Assembly: GCA_947561715.1 (NCBI GenBank)
Contig: OX387203.1
Coordinates: 5,890,001-5,954,000 of the forward strand
DNA length: 64,000 nucleotides
Source of the DNA: Ascidia mentula
Taxonomy: Eukaryota; Chordata; Ascidiacea; Phlebobranchia; Ascidiidae
Direction of reading: 5' to 3'
The position numbers were made by a program, and so were the translations under genes. Within the stretch, counting starts at the first letter, position 1. Each line of letters opens with the position of its first letter. The notes below the pieces were generated by a model. It was not told where the DNA came from and ran no database searches. It saw nothing but the letters and a program-made list of their open reading frames with translations. Below are positions 10,612 through 22,337 of the stretch, piece by piece.

Positions 10612-13600
10612 ATGAAACAATCATCTGCAGTTTTGACTGAGGTTAGCAACATGTTTTTAGCTGTATGTAATATGGGAAGGGTAATGTGTTGTTTGCATTC
10701 ACGAACTTTGTCCTGATAAGGTCAATCGCTTGACGAACGAAACGCCGATCAAACAAATGGTTCCTTTGCCAGTAGAGCTTAAAAACTGGTAGCGTCAGCA
10801 GCAAGTTATTTAATGTTAAACAGATGCTGTGTTTACTGCTATATCCTACTCTACTGCATAAGAGCTATTGCTTTGAACCCCAAGGTTGCAAATCTCAATA
10901 GGTTTTGGTTTGTCGAGTTCCAAAACACACTGGTGTGTGCATATTGTGATAGGACAATTCATATGGCCGTTGTAATTGCCTTTAAAAATATGCAACCAAA
11001 TTAGAATGCTTGGTGTTGAAAAAGTTCATCACAAGGCCAAGAAACGTTATTTTATCAATCATTTATTCCTTTGCAATGCTGTTAAACATTCACTTACCCG
11101 ATGTGAAAACCTAATTATAATTTACGAAACACTAAAAATATTTTCCAATTTTAGGGACAAACCCCTGGCTGTTATATGAAGACACGATACGTTCTTGCGG
11201 GAATGATCACCCTCGGTGTTATCAACGTCTTCTCATTGAGAAACGGAATCAACGTTGCAATACTCGCTATGGTACGTATATTTCGGGCTACAGCACAACG
11301 CCAACACCAGTTGTGTCAGCTCACATCGGACGTGATCGTTAATACGCCATGTCTGCAATGCTATTCCATTTTCCATGCTTGTCACATCAAATGCAATGTA
11401 ACAAGAGAAAATTTATCGTCCCTGTAATCCGTCAAAATGAACTTGGGAATGATAAAATCGTGCGTAATTTGGAAGACTGTTGTCATTTATAATCGAGAAA
11501 GTCATACTTAGTGTAAAGTTAGCTCTGCAGCAATTTGCATTGATAAAAGTCACTTTTTCTCAAACAGGTTGACACCACATCTAACGCCAGCACATCCAAC
11601 TACTCTTATGAAAGCGATTGCTTCGCAGCAAACGAAACTGTCTCGAAAAGCACGAGGGTAAGCAATGTACGCTTTGGAAGATGTTGGTACTGAGTGCCAG
11701 CAACACGAATATTAAGGCATGAATTTAGGACTGTTTGGTGATTCTAAGAAACTACCAAAATAACAGATCCAAAAGATTGTACAACAGAACTTGTTGGCGT
11801 GCGCATTTGACCTAGAACATGTGTCTCTTACACTGAGTACATATAAGCTACATTTATCAAATATACATTGCTTCGCAACCAGAAGATGTCAAAAAAACCT
11901 TGCGTAGCACGACATCTCTTAATAAGATTTGGCAGAAACCCAATATGAACTTTTTCCTTAGTCCTCGCCATAGTTGTTTTAATGCTTTCTTGACGCGACG
12001 ACTTTGTGGTTTTATCGTTGCCAATGCAATTAATTATTGTGTTCTATTTATATAATCGATCGCTGGGCCTACTCTGTAAAATATGATTTTTGTTATTCAC
12101 AGGTTGGCGAATTTCACTGGACGATTTCTCAGCAGACTTTGGTCATAGCGAGTTATTACTACGGCTACATGTTCATGAACGTACCGGGAGCATTGCTGGC
12201 TAAACGCTTCGGAATCCGGTTGGTCTTCGGATTAAGCGGACTTGTCACATCAACGTTGACTCTGCTGATACCGACATTGATACGACAGAGCATATATTTG
12301 CTCGTTGCCGTCCGGACCATCATAGGATTTTTACATGTACGGTATCTGCATAGCCCACTGTAGCCTACCTACATCTTTGAAGGCCACGTTTTGTGTTGAA
12401 GTTCGTACAAATAGGCTTGGGGTCATTCGAATCTAACTTGGTAGTTCATACCAGTTAGATTCGAATGGCCCTCAGCCTATTGCTGAATGCGTCAAATTTT
12501 GAAAAACACGAGACACTAAGACCATACCAGCGTTTGCATATATCAAAATTTATATTGCACTATTTGTGGTACCCTACTAATCGATATTAATCGTTCAGAA
12601 TACTGTGAAAAATTTGCCGCCATAAGGTCTCTATCTATGAATGGTCTGATCTATTTCTGACCTGCAGGAAATAAGCTACCACATGTTAAACCCCACATCA
12701 ACATAAACCATAAGGCGTCAAAAGGCAGAGAAAATTTATGTCGCTTCGCAGGGCGTTACTTTTCCAACCACTATCACAGCGTGGGGATTATGGGCGCCTC
12801 CGTTGGAAAGAAGCAGATTGGTGTCGGTCACCTTTGGCGGTTTTTCGATGGGGAATTGTCTGATATTCCCCATAGTAGGCATGATTGTGAGTTCGGTTGG
12901 TTGGGAAGCTTCATTTTACGTTACAGGTAAGTCGTGGCATTTTTTCTGACAATTGTGTAAGGTTACAAGATTGATCCAAAGCAAAAGACCTGGTTGCGTG
13001 TTCCTGACAAACATTATTTATCATACTTACTTCTCTGCATGTTGTACAATTTCCTCAACGAAAAACAGATTCCCTTCATTGAAACAGACAAAGCACACAC
13101 AGACTGAAATATTGACTTATTTCGCACAGGAGCATTTGGGGTAGTGTGGTCCCTATGCTGGTTTGCATTGATCCATGACAGCCCAGCACAGCACCCGCGA
13201 ATTTCAGAGCAGGAGAGGAAATATATTCAAGAAAGCATCGGGTTGCAAAATGTAAATACATCAAGCTTAGAAATAATTTATACCTCGAGTCATGTAACAC
13301 TGCAACAAACGATTATACCCAAAAGATTTGTACAAAATAAAACAAGTTTACTCCATTACTATCCAATAGTAAAAGATTACATCTAGACAGACTAACTCTG
13401 CAAGATCTTCTACGTTTAAATGGTAAACTTAGGTTCCTAGAAGAAACAAAGGAGTGCCTTGGAAAGCTATTGCTACCTCCCCACCATTTTGGGGAACCTT
13501 AATTGCGCATATGAGTGACAATTGGATAACACTATGTTTAACGTCACTCGGCCCCATGTATATCGCAAGAGTACAAGGTTTCGACGTCAAGTCGGTGAGT

Positions 13601-15031
13601 GATTCTATGACACGTATGATTTTCCGCGAGCAATTACATATGGCTTAATAATTTGAATGCTTATTTAGATTGGGTTTAACGCAAGCAAAAATTAAACTAA
13701 ATAGGCCTAACTCCCTTTGTTACAGGCTGGTTTTTTCTCCTCACTACCATTTCTCCTTCGTGTGATTGTAACACTTTTGTGGGGATTCATTGCAGATGGA
13801 CTTATCACAACCAAAGTATTGTCTTTGTTGACAGTTCGAAAGGTGAATATATGCATTATTATGTTGCACTGCGTAAATATGACAGGACTTATTTGAAATA
13901 GGTGGTGAAAGCATCGTGACCAAAAAGGGATTGGTTTTACTTGTCAAATAAACTTTTCGTTGTCTTTTAATTTGAATGATACAAAGAGTGGGATTAAATT
14001 AGACAGGACACTTGTTGTGTTTTAATTTTGTCATTCAAAAATGTTTGACAGATATCATCAACAACTCCATTGCTACTATCAAGTATTTCACTAGTGGCTG
14101 TGATATATTTGGGATGTACAACATATCCTGTTGTTATTCTACTGGCATGTGCAGTCGGAATACTGGGAATGACAAGTAATCAATTTTTAAAATTTAAGGT
14201 GTTAAAACAATACATTAAAAAAAATTATTAGATAGCTAAATAAAGATAATATTTACACTGATTCATGTTTTAGCATCTGGACTTACCTGCTCATACTTGG
14301 ATTTAGCACCGATTTATAGTGGTGTTATATATTCCATATCAAATACTTTCAACTCCGCAATTGGGTTCATTGCTCCTCAGGTTTCTGGGCTTTTCTTGGT
14401 TGATAATGTAAGCAATTCAATTAATTGTTATTCTGTTATCCGTCTGATTAATTCTAAGAATAAAAAGACTGGCCCATATTGTTATTAACATTGTCATGTT
14501 TGAAATACGTTTCGGCAAGAACTTATGCCATCATCAGTTTGAATGACGCGGTTGGTGTAGTTCCGTTATTATACAGAGTTGACCTGACCGATGTCACAGA
14601 TAGACTTTTTATTCTCAGAATTATCAGGAAATCCGTGATTTGTGTTCCTACGTCTGATTAAATTATGTTTCTATCTTAACTTTTTACTTTTAGTTTGTTA
14701 AACAATCCTGATTAGTTTAAATACGTGCTGCAAAACTGTTCTGACGTTAATATGACAAAATGCTTAGCTCAAATACTTATTAACTCTTACACTTTTCAGT
14801 CCCTGGGCAGCTGGCAGAAAGTTTTCTGGTTGGCAATTGGCATTGCAATATTTGGGGCACTCTCATTTCTTTTCCTTGCCAAAGCACATGTACAGTCTTG
14901 GGCTATGGAGAAAATAAAAAACGGAGGTCGGCAAACAATAATATTACAAGCACACACCAATTCCACAATACTTTTTTACAGAGGAAATTGATGATAAACC
15001 ACTAATGGAAATGAGGGAATCAAATGCATGA
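10612..15031 (+). CDS. SLC17-family (sialin/NPT-type) organic anion transporter, tandem copy 1
   Basis: Major-facilitator membrane transporter of the SLC17 group, which moves phosphate, sialic acid, urate or glutamate with Na+ or H+. Substrate cannot be told from sequence. Twelve in-frame exons: 10612-10641, 11155-11271, 11568-11657, 12103-12336, 12752-12926, 13130-13251, 13433-13594, 13726-13842, 14052-14175, 14274-14407, 14800-14926, 14982-15031. They give 493 aa, the usual SLC17 length (human sialin 495). Family marks: a short cytosolic N-end before the first membrane segment, a first loop with possible N-glycosylation sites at N55, N60 and N71, GYMFMNVPGALLAKRFG at about 100-116, and FPTTITAWGLWAPPLERS in the region after TM4. 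The start in exon 1 was chosen because the paralogue has the same 10-residue first exon and no ATG at the alternative internal Met. A 72-bp inverted repeat sits in intron 4. Confidence 0.9.
12410..12481. repeat. Intronic inverted repeat in SLC17 copy 1
   Basis: Imperfect palindrome with arms of about 28 bases (each carrying a form of ATTCGAATCTAAC) around a 16-base loop. It lies in intron 4 of the first SLC17 gene and is absent from the matching intron of the second, so it probably inserted or arose after the duplication. Confidence 0.7.
14495..14540 (-). repeat. Hammerhead-like module, intron 10 of SLC17 copy 1
   Basis: Read on the minus strand it runs CTGATGA, extra T, a GGCA/TGCC stem, GAAACGTA. 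This is the same order as the 7.6 kb and 47.3 kb modules. The outer stem is only about three pairs, so it looks degraded. Flanking words shared with 47346-47400 (CATTGTCATGTT, and GGCCCATA in opposite order) mark it as part of a dispersed repeat. It is absent from the paralogous intron. Confidence 0.45.
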
Positions 15032-16309
15032 ACAACAGTGCAGAAGATTTTTTCCAAACATTCCTCAATGTGGTGCTGATATTTCCGTCTGACATTTTGA
15101 CGACTTTTTATCTAACTTAGTTTCAACTTTCTATAAGTGATAAACAGAAACCGGTGTGAAATTATTACGTGGAAAAATTGAGTGAATATTCGAAATTATC
15201 AGGTTATTTAATATGCAAATACAAAATGAGGATACGCTGTAATTAATAGTTTCGTTATCACGCCAGGTATTTCCTGTATGGAAGTGGATCCCACTTTAAC
15301 AAACCGATGACGCATTCATCCCTAATAGAATATAATAACGACGCACTCGAAAAAAGTTATGTCGAATGTTTTTGAGAGTCATAAAATCTAGCGTAGTGGA
15401 ATAATTTGTTTATTTTACATCGGTACAACAGCAACACTAAAATCTTCCTTGGTGAAAGCTTGAACGGCTCTACCCTTTACATTGAAAGTGAACAAAGAAG
15501 TTTTAATCCTCGTGTTGTTTTTGGCCGCAGGGAACCATGCTCTGTTTATTTTGGGGATATAAAATTGTTTGTGTTCCGAATGAGAAATCAGCCCTGAAGA
15601 ATTATTTGCAGACGTCGGACGCTGCAAAAAAAAAAAACTTTATGGCAACAAGGGTGCAAAATTACTTAGTTTTTGTTGTACTTATTTTCAATTGCTAAAA
15701 TAATCGAATAAAATGACAAACCGCGCATTATTTCTATTGGTAAAATATCTCTTGGCATGAATTGTGCGCATGGCTGACGTACGTCATGCTTGATTGAACA
15801 GAGAATGTTTCAGTTCTTTCCTGTGGTAATTTGGGCTCCCTTGGGAGGATAGAGCTATGAGTGGGTTTTAAGATGCATTTTAGCTGAATGTGGATTGGCC
15901 GACCCAACCAATGTTAAGCCTTCTGAAACATCAATAGGCAGCAGAGTTGCAACTATATCTGTCATAACAGACTGTATTTTTCGTCACCTCATCCTGTTTT
16001 GCGCATCGTTTAGCAGCAGTAAAAGGAAAATGCAGCGTTAACCTTTCGGTTGTTAGCAGAAAAATATAACAACCGGGAAATGTATATGTCTGGCATTATA
16101 TTACCTCCCAGTATCACAAAGGAAGCGTCAATTATTTCATTTCAGTAGAGCTAAAATGCCAGTGGCGTGAAAGTATTGACACAGACATACAGGAACTTTC
16201 AGGCATACATGAACTTCCATCCGTTGACAAAAGTACCAAAGCGTGCTCAGTTTACACAGCATTCTGATTTGTGCATGTTTACCAATAGCTTGTTAAGGAA
16301 AATAATAGG
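15032..16309. other. Spacer between the tandem SLC17 genes
   Basis: The second half (about 15555-16250) is related to the upstream flank of the first gene, as expected from a tandem duplication. The first half holds no recognised feature, and no AATAAA lies close behind the first gene's stop. Confidence 0.55.
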
Positions 16310-19300
16310 ATGGAGCCGTCAACTGCACAGTTAATGGAGGTCAGTAATTTGTTAAAACTTATTTTGGCGAAGGAAATTTGGTCATTGGAATATTATTATG
16401 GTAGTTAAATTGCCTTAGGGCATTTGGTTCGAACCTCGGGCAATCTAATCACCAATCTTCATTGGCGACTTTGTCGATCGCGTTTCAAAGTATATGTGGC
16501 CGTTCGCCTAATTCAATATTGCGGAAAATTACAACAATAAACTTATTAGCCTCTACATAGCGTTGTCCATGTTTAAATCTGGACAATTCATTTCAATTCA
16601 TTATGAAATATTTTCCACGTAGGGGAAAACCCCTGGCTGTTACGTGAAGACACGATACGTTCTTGCAGGAATGATAACCCTCGGTGTTATCAACGTCTAC
16701 TCGCTGAGGAATGGAATTAACGTGGCAATACTCGCAATGGTAAGTCAATGTGAAATTTTTGTGCCCCTGCGTGTTTCCGTGTGATTCACTTGTTGCGTTC
16801 CACCTGATGAAGTCTCGCCGCATGGCAGACGAAACGTCGTAAAAATACAGTACGTTTATGCCAGAAGATCACTACATTTTTAATTGTAAATCATTGTGTT
16901 TCGAGCTATAGCACAACACTAGTCTTATTTCTACACAAGCTTACATTAGGCTTGTTCATTGAAACGCCTTAAAACACACTCAAGACCTATTTAAAGGGAG
17001 GGTTTGAATTTCGTGTAGCAACACTCCTTCTTTTCCATTGTATTATCGGCACTTACTGAGATAGACCAATTAAAGGAATAAGTGTTGTAAAACGAGATTT
17101 CGCGTGACACTCTTTGCCTTATCAGGTCACATTCCCTATAGTAAATATGTGTAGTCTATACATAAACTGAAAACGTGCATATATGCAAAAGAATGTTACC
17201 ACATATCTCTCAAAAGCTTGCACGAAAGTCAAAATATTTAGAATTTAAATTAATAGATTGTATTTTTTGTCATTCAGGTGGACACCACATCAAACACTAG
17301 CACATCCAACTACTCTTACGAAAGCGAGTGCTTTGCGCCAAACGAAACAGTATCAAAAACATCGAGGGTTAGTAAATACATGTCTAATGCTGTGCGTATA
17401 TGTCCAACGACATTAATACAAGTGTATGGTGATTTGAAACTATGGCCAATATGGCAGATAAAAAATTAAGCATGGTAAAAACGTATTTTAGTCTATTTGT
17501 GCTTTTGTTTGGCAGCATGACGCTACGTTTATTGCAGCGCCTCTTAATCAGCTAAAGCTGAACAACATCTTGCTATATTATTGTGTAATATACACCCGAC
17601 CCGATTATAGGTTTATATATCTGCCTTTCTCTTAATTTCTAAGACATCGTGTAAAGTAAATTTATCTGACTTTTTATAAAGGTTGGCGAATTTCACTGGA
17701 CGATTTCCCAGCAGACCCTGGTCTTAGCTTGCTACTATTATGGCTACATGTTCATGAACGTACCAGGAGCACTGCTGGCTAAACGCTTCGGAATCCGCTT
17801 GGTCTTCGGAATAAGCGGACTTGTCACATCAACGTTGACACTGCTGATACCAACATTGGCACGACAGAGCATATACCTCCTCATTGCCATGCGGACATTT
17901 ATAGGATTTTTGCATGTACGGTATCTTCATAGTCCACTTGGCACAATCGTACTTTGTTTTGCAGCAGTCCAAAAGACATAAAATCACCATCCGCCTATAT
18001 CATAATTATGTCAAATTTTGTATAATCTTAAAGACAAAAATGAGCCCGTGGCCCAATGTTAGCGCATAACGTTCGCACTCGGCATCTCTGGAAATGTCAC
18101 TTCTGCGAAAAGATCTTGATAAAAACTTGACTTCCCCCATTTTATCGCTTTGGAAATAGTATATGCTCCTTCCCGCCAAAGCGTACATTGGCATAAAACC
18201 AAAACGCCTACTAAGCAAGAATAGAATTTCGAGCAAGCTCATTTGCACTTGCTTCGCAGGGCGTTACTTTTCCAACCACAATCACAGCGTGGGGATTATG
18301 GGCGCCTCCGTTGGAAAGAAGCAGATTGGTGTCGGTCACCTTTGGCGGTTTCTCGATGGGGAATTGTCTGGTATTCCCCATAGTTGGCATGATTGTGAGT
18401 TCGGTTGGTTGGGAAGCTTCATTTTATGTCACAGGTAAGTGGACATTCGACAAAAGCGTGCCCGAAACATTTCAATGTACTTGGTTGATCGGATGCAAAA
18501 ACAGTGTGTTGCGAATGATATTGGTAAACCTTTGCTGTTATCTGTACACCTTCCTACACGAAAAGCAGGATGTGTGGGACAAAGCAACACACTGTAGTAG
18601 TAACGCAGTTATGTTTCATGCAATGGCATGATCGGCAGAATCGCAAAGGTCCTTGCTTGGCGATCACAGCTATCGTATCAACGATATAGTGTCATTGCGA
18701 TCAATTCCACTTTTACTGTATCAGCAACTTGTTTTATTATTAAACCGTGGTTAATATGCCAGCCACACAATATTATATGTGTAATAGCCTATAGTATATA
18801 CATGTAGCCAGACACAAAACTCCAATCATTTAAGCACATAACGTGTGGAATGGGGCTCTTTATAGTACACCTTGATAAACGCACATATCATGCTTTAAAC
18901 AATCAAACTGAAATATTGACTGATCACACAGGAGCATTTGGGATAGTGTGGTCCCTATGCTGGTTTGCATTGATCCACGACAGCCCAGCAGAACACCCGC
19001 GAATTTCAGAGCAGGAGAGGAAATACATTCAAGAAAGCATCGGATTACAAAATGTAAATACATATAACTTAGCAAAAATTTGTAACTCGAGCCATGCAAC
19101 ACTGCAACAAACGACATGCTCACTGTCAAACAGTCGCGTCTAAAGATAATATAAACATCAACACTATCATGTGTTAAAACATTTTTTGGGGAGCTTTGCG
19201 TTTTCAAAACATATATGGGTTTACTTTACAAGTTAAACGCACTAGCCATGTACAAATGCTTGGGGTGGGGCATGTGTTGTGGTGTAGAGTTTCGTTTCAA

Positions 19301-21062
19301 AAGCAATAGTAAGAGAAAAACCAACCCTGCAAGGCCACTTATATGTTTATTGTAAAATTAGATTCCACAAGAAAATAAAGCAGTGCCTTGGAAAGCAATT
19401 GCTACTTCAATTCCATTTTGGGGAACCTTTCTGGCACATATGAGTGATAATTGGACAACACTGTGCTTAGCGTCACTCGGTCCAATGTATCTTGCTAGAG
19501 TACAAGGTTTCGACGTCAAGTCGGTGAGTGATTCTGTGGTACCCGTGATTTACCGGTTCAACTCTATTCTTTGTTTTTTTCGGAGCCATGACATTCTAAT
19601 TTTTTTTCTACCATTTCACAAAAATAAAATGAATTGAAGATCAATGCAATATTTGATTTGATGTTTGAAAGTAAGTATATAATGTGAGACAAAAATGTTT
19701 TCCATTGCGCAAAGGTTGCGACAAGCGCCGTCATATTGCTTATATTATTATGCACTTGCACCTGGTTTGTGAAGTACAACTTCAAAAAGTTGCTTGAATC
19801 TCTTTATGTTTACATATACTGGGCTCACACATAAGCAAGAATTAAACTAAATAACTACCCTTACCACAGGCTGGATTTTTTTCCTCACTTCCATTTTTAC
19901 TTCGCGTGATTGTAACACTTTTGTGGGGAATGATAGCAGATGGACTTATCACAACCAAAGTATTTTCCTTGTTAACAGTTCGCAAGGTGAAAATATGAGT
20001 TATTTGCTTGTGTTGTACTCTGTAAATATAACATGACTTCTTTGAATTCGATATGGTGCCATTGCAATCAATTCCACTTTTACTTGACAAAGTCGATTTT
20101 CTTTTATCCTCAAAATTTTACCACTTTTCAATTGTTAAAAACTAAGACTATTAAGTTTACTGGGACCGTAGAAATCATTAACACTACCAAAAAAGTAATT
20201 ATTTTTTTTATATGGATAACAGATATCATCAACAACTCCATTGCTACTATCATGCATTTCACTAGTGGCTGTTATATATTTGGGATGTACAACATATCCT
20301 GTTGTTATTCTACTGGCATGTACAGTTGGAATACTGGGAATGACAAGTAATCAATTTTAAAAATTTAAGGTGTTAAAACATTACATTAAAAAAAATTATT
20401 AGAAAGCTAACTAAAGATAATATTTACACTGATTCATGTTTTAGCATCTGGACTTACCTGCTCATACTTGGATTTAGCACCGATTTATAGTGGTGTTATA
20501 TATTCCATATCAAATACTTTCAACTCCGCAATTGGGTTCATTGCTCCTCAGGTTTCAGGACTCTTTCTGGTTGATAATGTAAGCAATTCAATGAATTGTT
20601 ATTTCTATTTTGTAAACATAAATGAAGAAACCTAACCTGGCCTACTGCTTTAGTTTTTACTCTCCAATAAATGTAATTATGTTTTAGTTTACCTTGTGTT
20701 TCTGAAATGTATTTGACAAACAACAGAATGCTAAAAACCTGGAAATACACCCTAAAAAGCATCACTCATTGCTCCTCCACAAACACAATTTTTTTTAAGT
20801 CCCTTGGGAGCTGGCAGAAAATTTTCTGGTTGGCAGTTGGCATTGCAATATTTGGGGCACTCTCCTTCCTTTTCTTTGCAAAAGCACATGTTCAGTCTTG
20901 GGCTATGGATGAAACTAAAACAGAAGGTCAGTACACCAATAATATCACAACCACACACCAATTTTACTGTACATTTTTTCAGCAGAACATGAAAACATCA
21001 AACCACTAATGGAAACAAAAGAAAAAAAATCTATAAACAACAGTGCAGAAGATTTTCATTGA
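16310..21062 (+). CDS. SLC17-family (sialin/NPT-type) organic anion transporter, tandem copy 2
   Basis: Paralogue of the preceding gene with the same 12-exon plan and identical splice phases: 16310-16339, 16623-16739, 17278-17367, 17682-17915, 18260-18434, 18932-19053, 19362-19523, 19870-19986, 20223-20346, 20445-20578, 20800-20926, 20983-21062. They give 503 aa. The 10 extra residues are at the C-end (tail closing KSINNSAEDFH). The protein keeps the first-loop glycosylation sites, MFMNVPGALLAKRFG, FPTTITAWGLWAPPLERS and the HMSDNW segment. Exons 4-6 and 9-10 are nearly identical to copy 1. Around exons 9-10 the intron is also about 94% identical, although other introns no longer align, which points to gene conversion. 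A polyadenylation signal follows 43 bases after the stop. Substrate is unknown. Confidence 0.9.
16760..16850 (+). repeat. Hammerhead-like module, intron 2 of SLC17 copy 2
   Basis: CTGATGA at 16804-16810 is followed by an extra A, a GTCT/AGAC stem and GAAACGTCGTA. The core order fits a hammerhead, but I cannot find a matching outer stem, so it is probably an inactive copy. The stretch ATGGCAGACGAAACG is shared, one base apart, with the loop of the 29.2 kb foldback element. Confidence 0.45.
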
Positions 21063-21105
21063 TAAATATTTCTGGCTTGGGTGCTTTTTTTCTATTGTCA
21101 TAAGG

Positions 21106-21111
21106 AATAAA
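21106..21111 (+). terminator. Polyadenylation signal, SLC17 copy 2
   Basis: AATAAA lies 43 bases downstream of the stop codon, a normal position for 3' end formation of this gene. Confidence 0.6.
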
Positions 21112-22319
21112 AACAAAATTTAATAACAAATTCAAAAACACACCAACAATGTTTGCCGCCCTTTTTCGTACGGTTACCGTATCCGAAGTTCATGTTAAGA
21201 TTTTCAGAAGTTTAAAAAAAAAAATATGATTTGTCAATCATGCATTTAAATACTTTGTCTGAAAACCAACGATCGTAAGCATATAAATTGTCATTTTATC
21301 TTCAAAGTACATGCAGTTTTCACTAAAATAAATCAAATTGGCTTATTTGGTTACGTGAAATTGTGTACATACCGCTTGTTACGCATGAGTAAGTTTGGCT
21401 GCTGTTGATGTTGCTGGTTACACTGAGAAAGTCGCCCTGTTTTGTTTTGTTATGTGCTGTATCAAACCAGTTTACACTTTGGTAGGTTTGTAATTATGGG
21501 CTAAAAATGTACTGGTTGTTTTTTGAGACACTAAGATTGAAGGCTAGTGCTGAATTACAGGTTTTATGCCATTTGACTACAGCTTTAGTTATAATAAAGG
21601 GATGAAACTATTTGCCATCAGTCTTTTCACCATCTCAAAGTGCAAGTTAGATCTACAATTATAATCAAACAGAAAATGATATATTGTGTGAAGATATCTT
21701 TTTTAATTTTTTTTAAATTGTACTTGATTTAGTGGAAAAGTTCATTGCTGTGTTATGAAAGACAAAAAATATTAACACAGAAACTTGCTGTAGCCTACCT
21801 AAGGATTCAGCTGGTTTCGTGGTATTTATGTTGAAAGTTTTCTATTTTTTTGCATTGAAATCTTTTTAAAGCAACACCATTGCCAAGAAACTTCTATAAA
21901 CATTTTGTCTAATAATTTGCATTAAGTTTAGATTAAAGCAAAATGAAGTGCATAAGGTAGTCAAGTGCTTGTCTTCTGATGGTTTATAGTTGATTTTATT
22001 TCAAAATATCAGTGATAAAACGCAGTAGCCTACATGTTACAAGTGCCAACTTATATACAGTAAATAATAACAACATTAAACTGTTCAATACAGTACGTAT
22101 AATACAGCTCTGAAATATACCAAAGAAAGCACATAAACTTTAATTGGTAGTTTGTAAAATCTTTTGTCAGAGTATATTTCAGTAGCATACTTGAATTATA
22201 GTGGAGAGCCACTTTTTTTGTTGCATTGTGTAAATCCCATGTTTTTTTTACATTGCATAGCATTTAGATTTTGGATCACAGTCAATTCAGTCATTTTTGT
22301 AGCATATCTATGGTCAGGT
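21112..22319. other. Convergent intergenic spacer
   Basis: AT-rich sequence between the 3' ends of the second SLC17 gene (plus) and the mucin-like gene (minus). It may hold 3' UTR of either. No coding or repeat structure was recognised. Confidence 0.5.
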
Positions 22320-22337
22320 TTTATTTCAGGCCTATGT

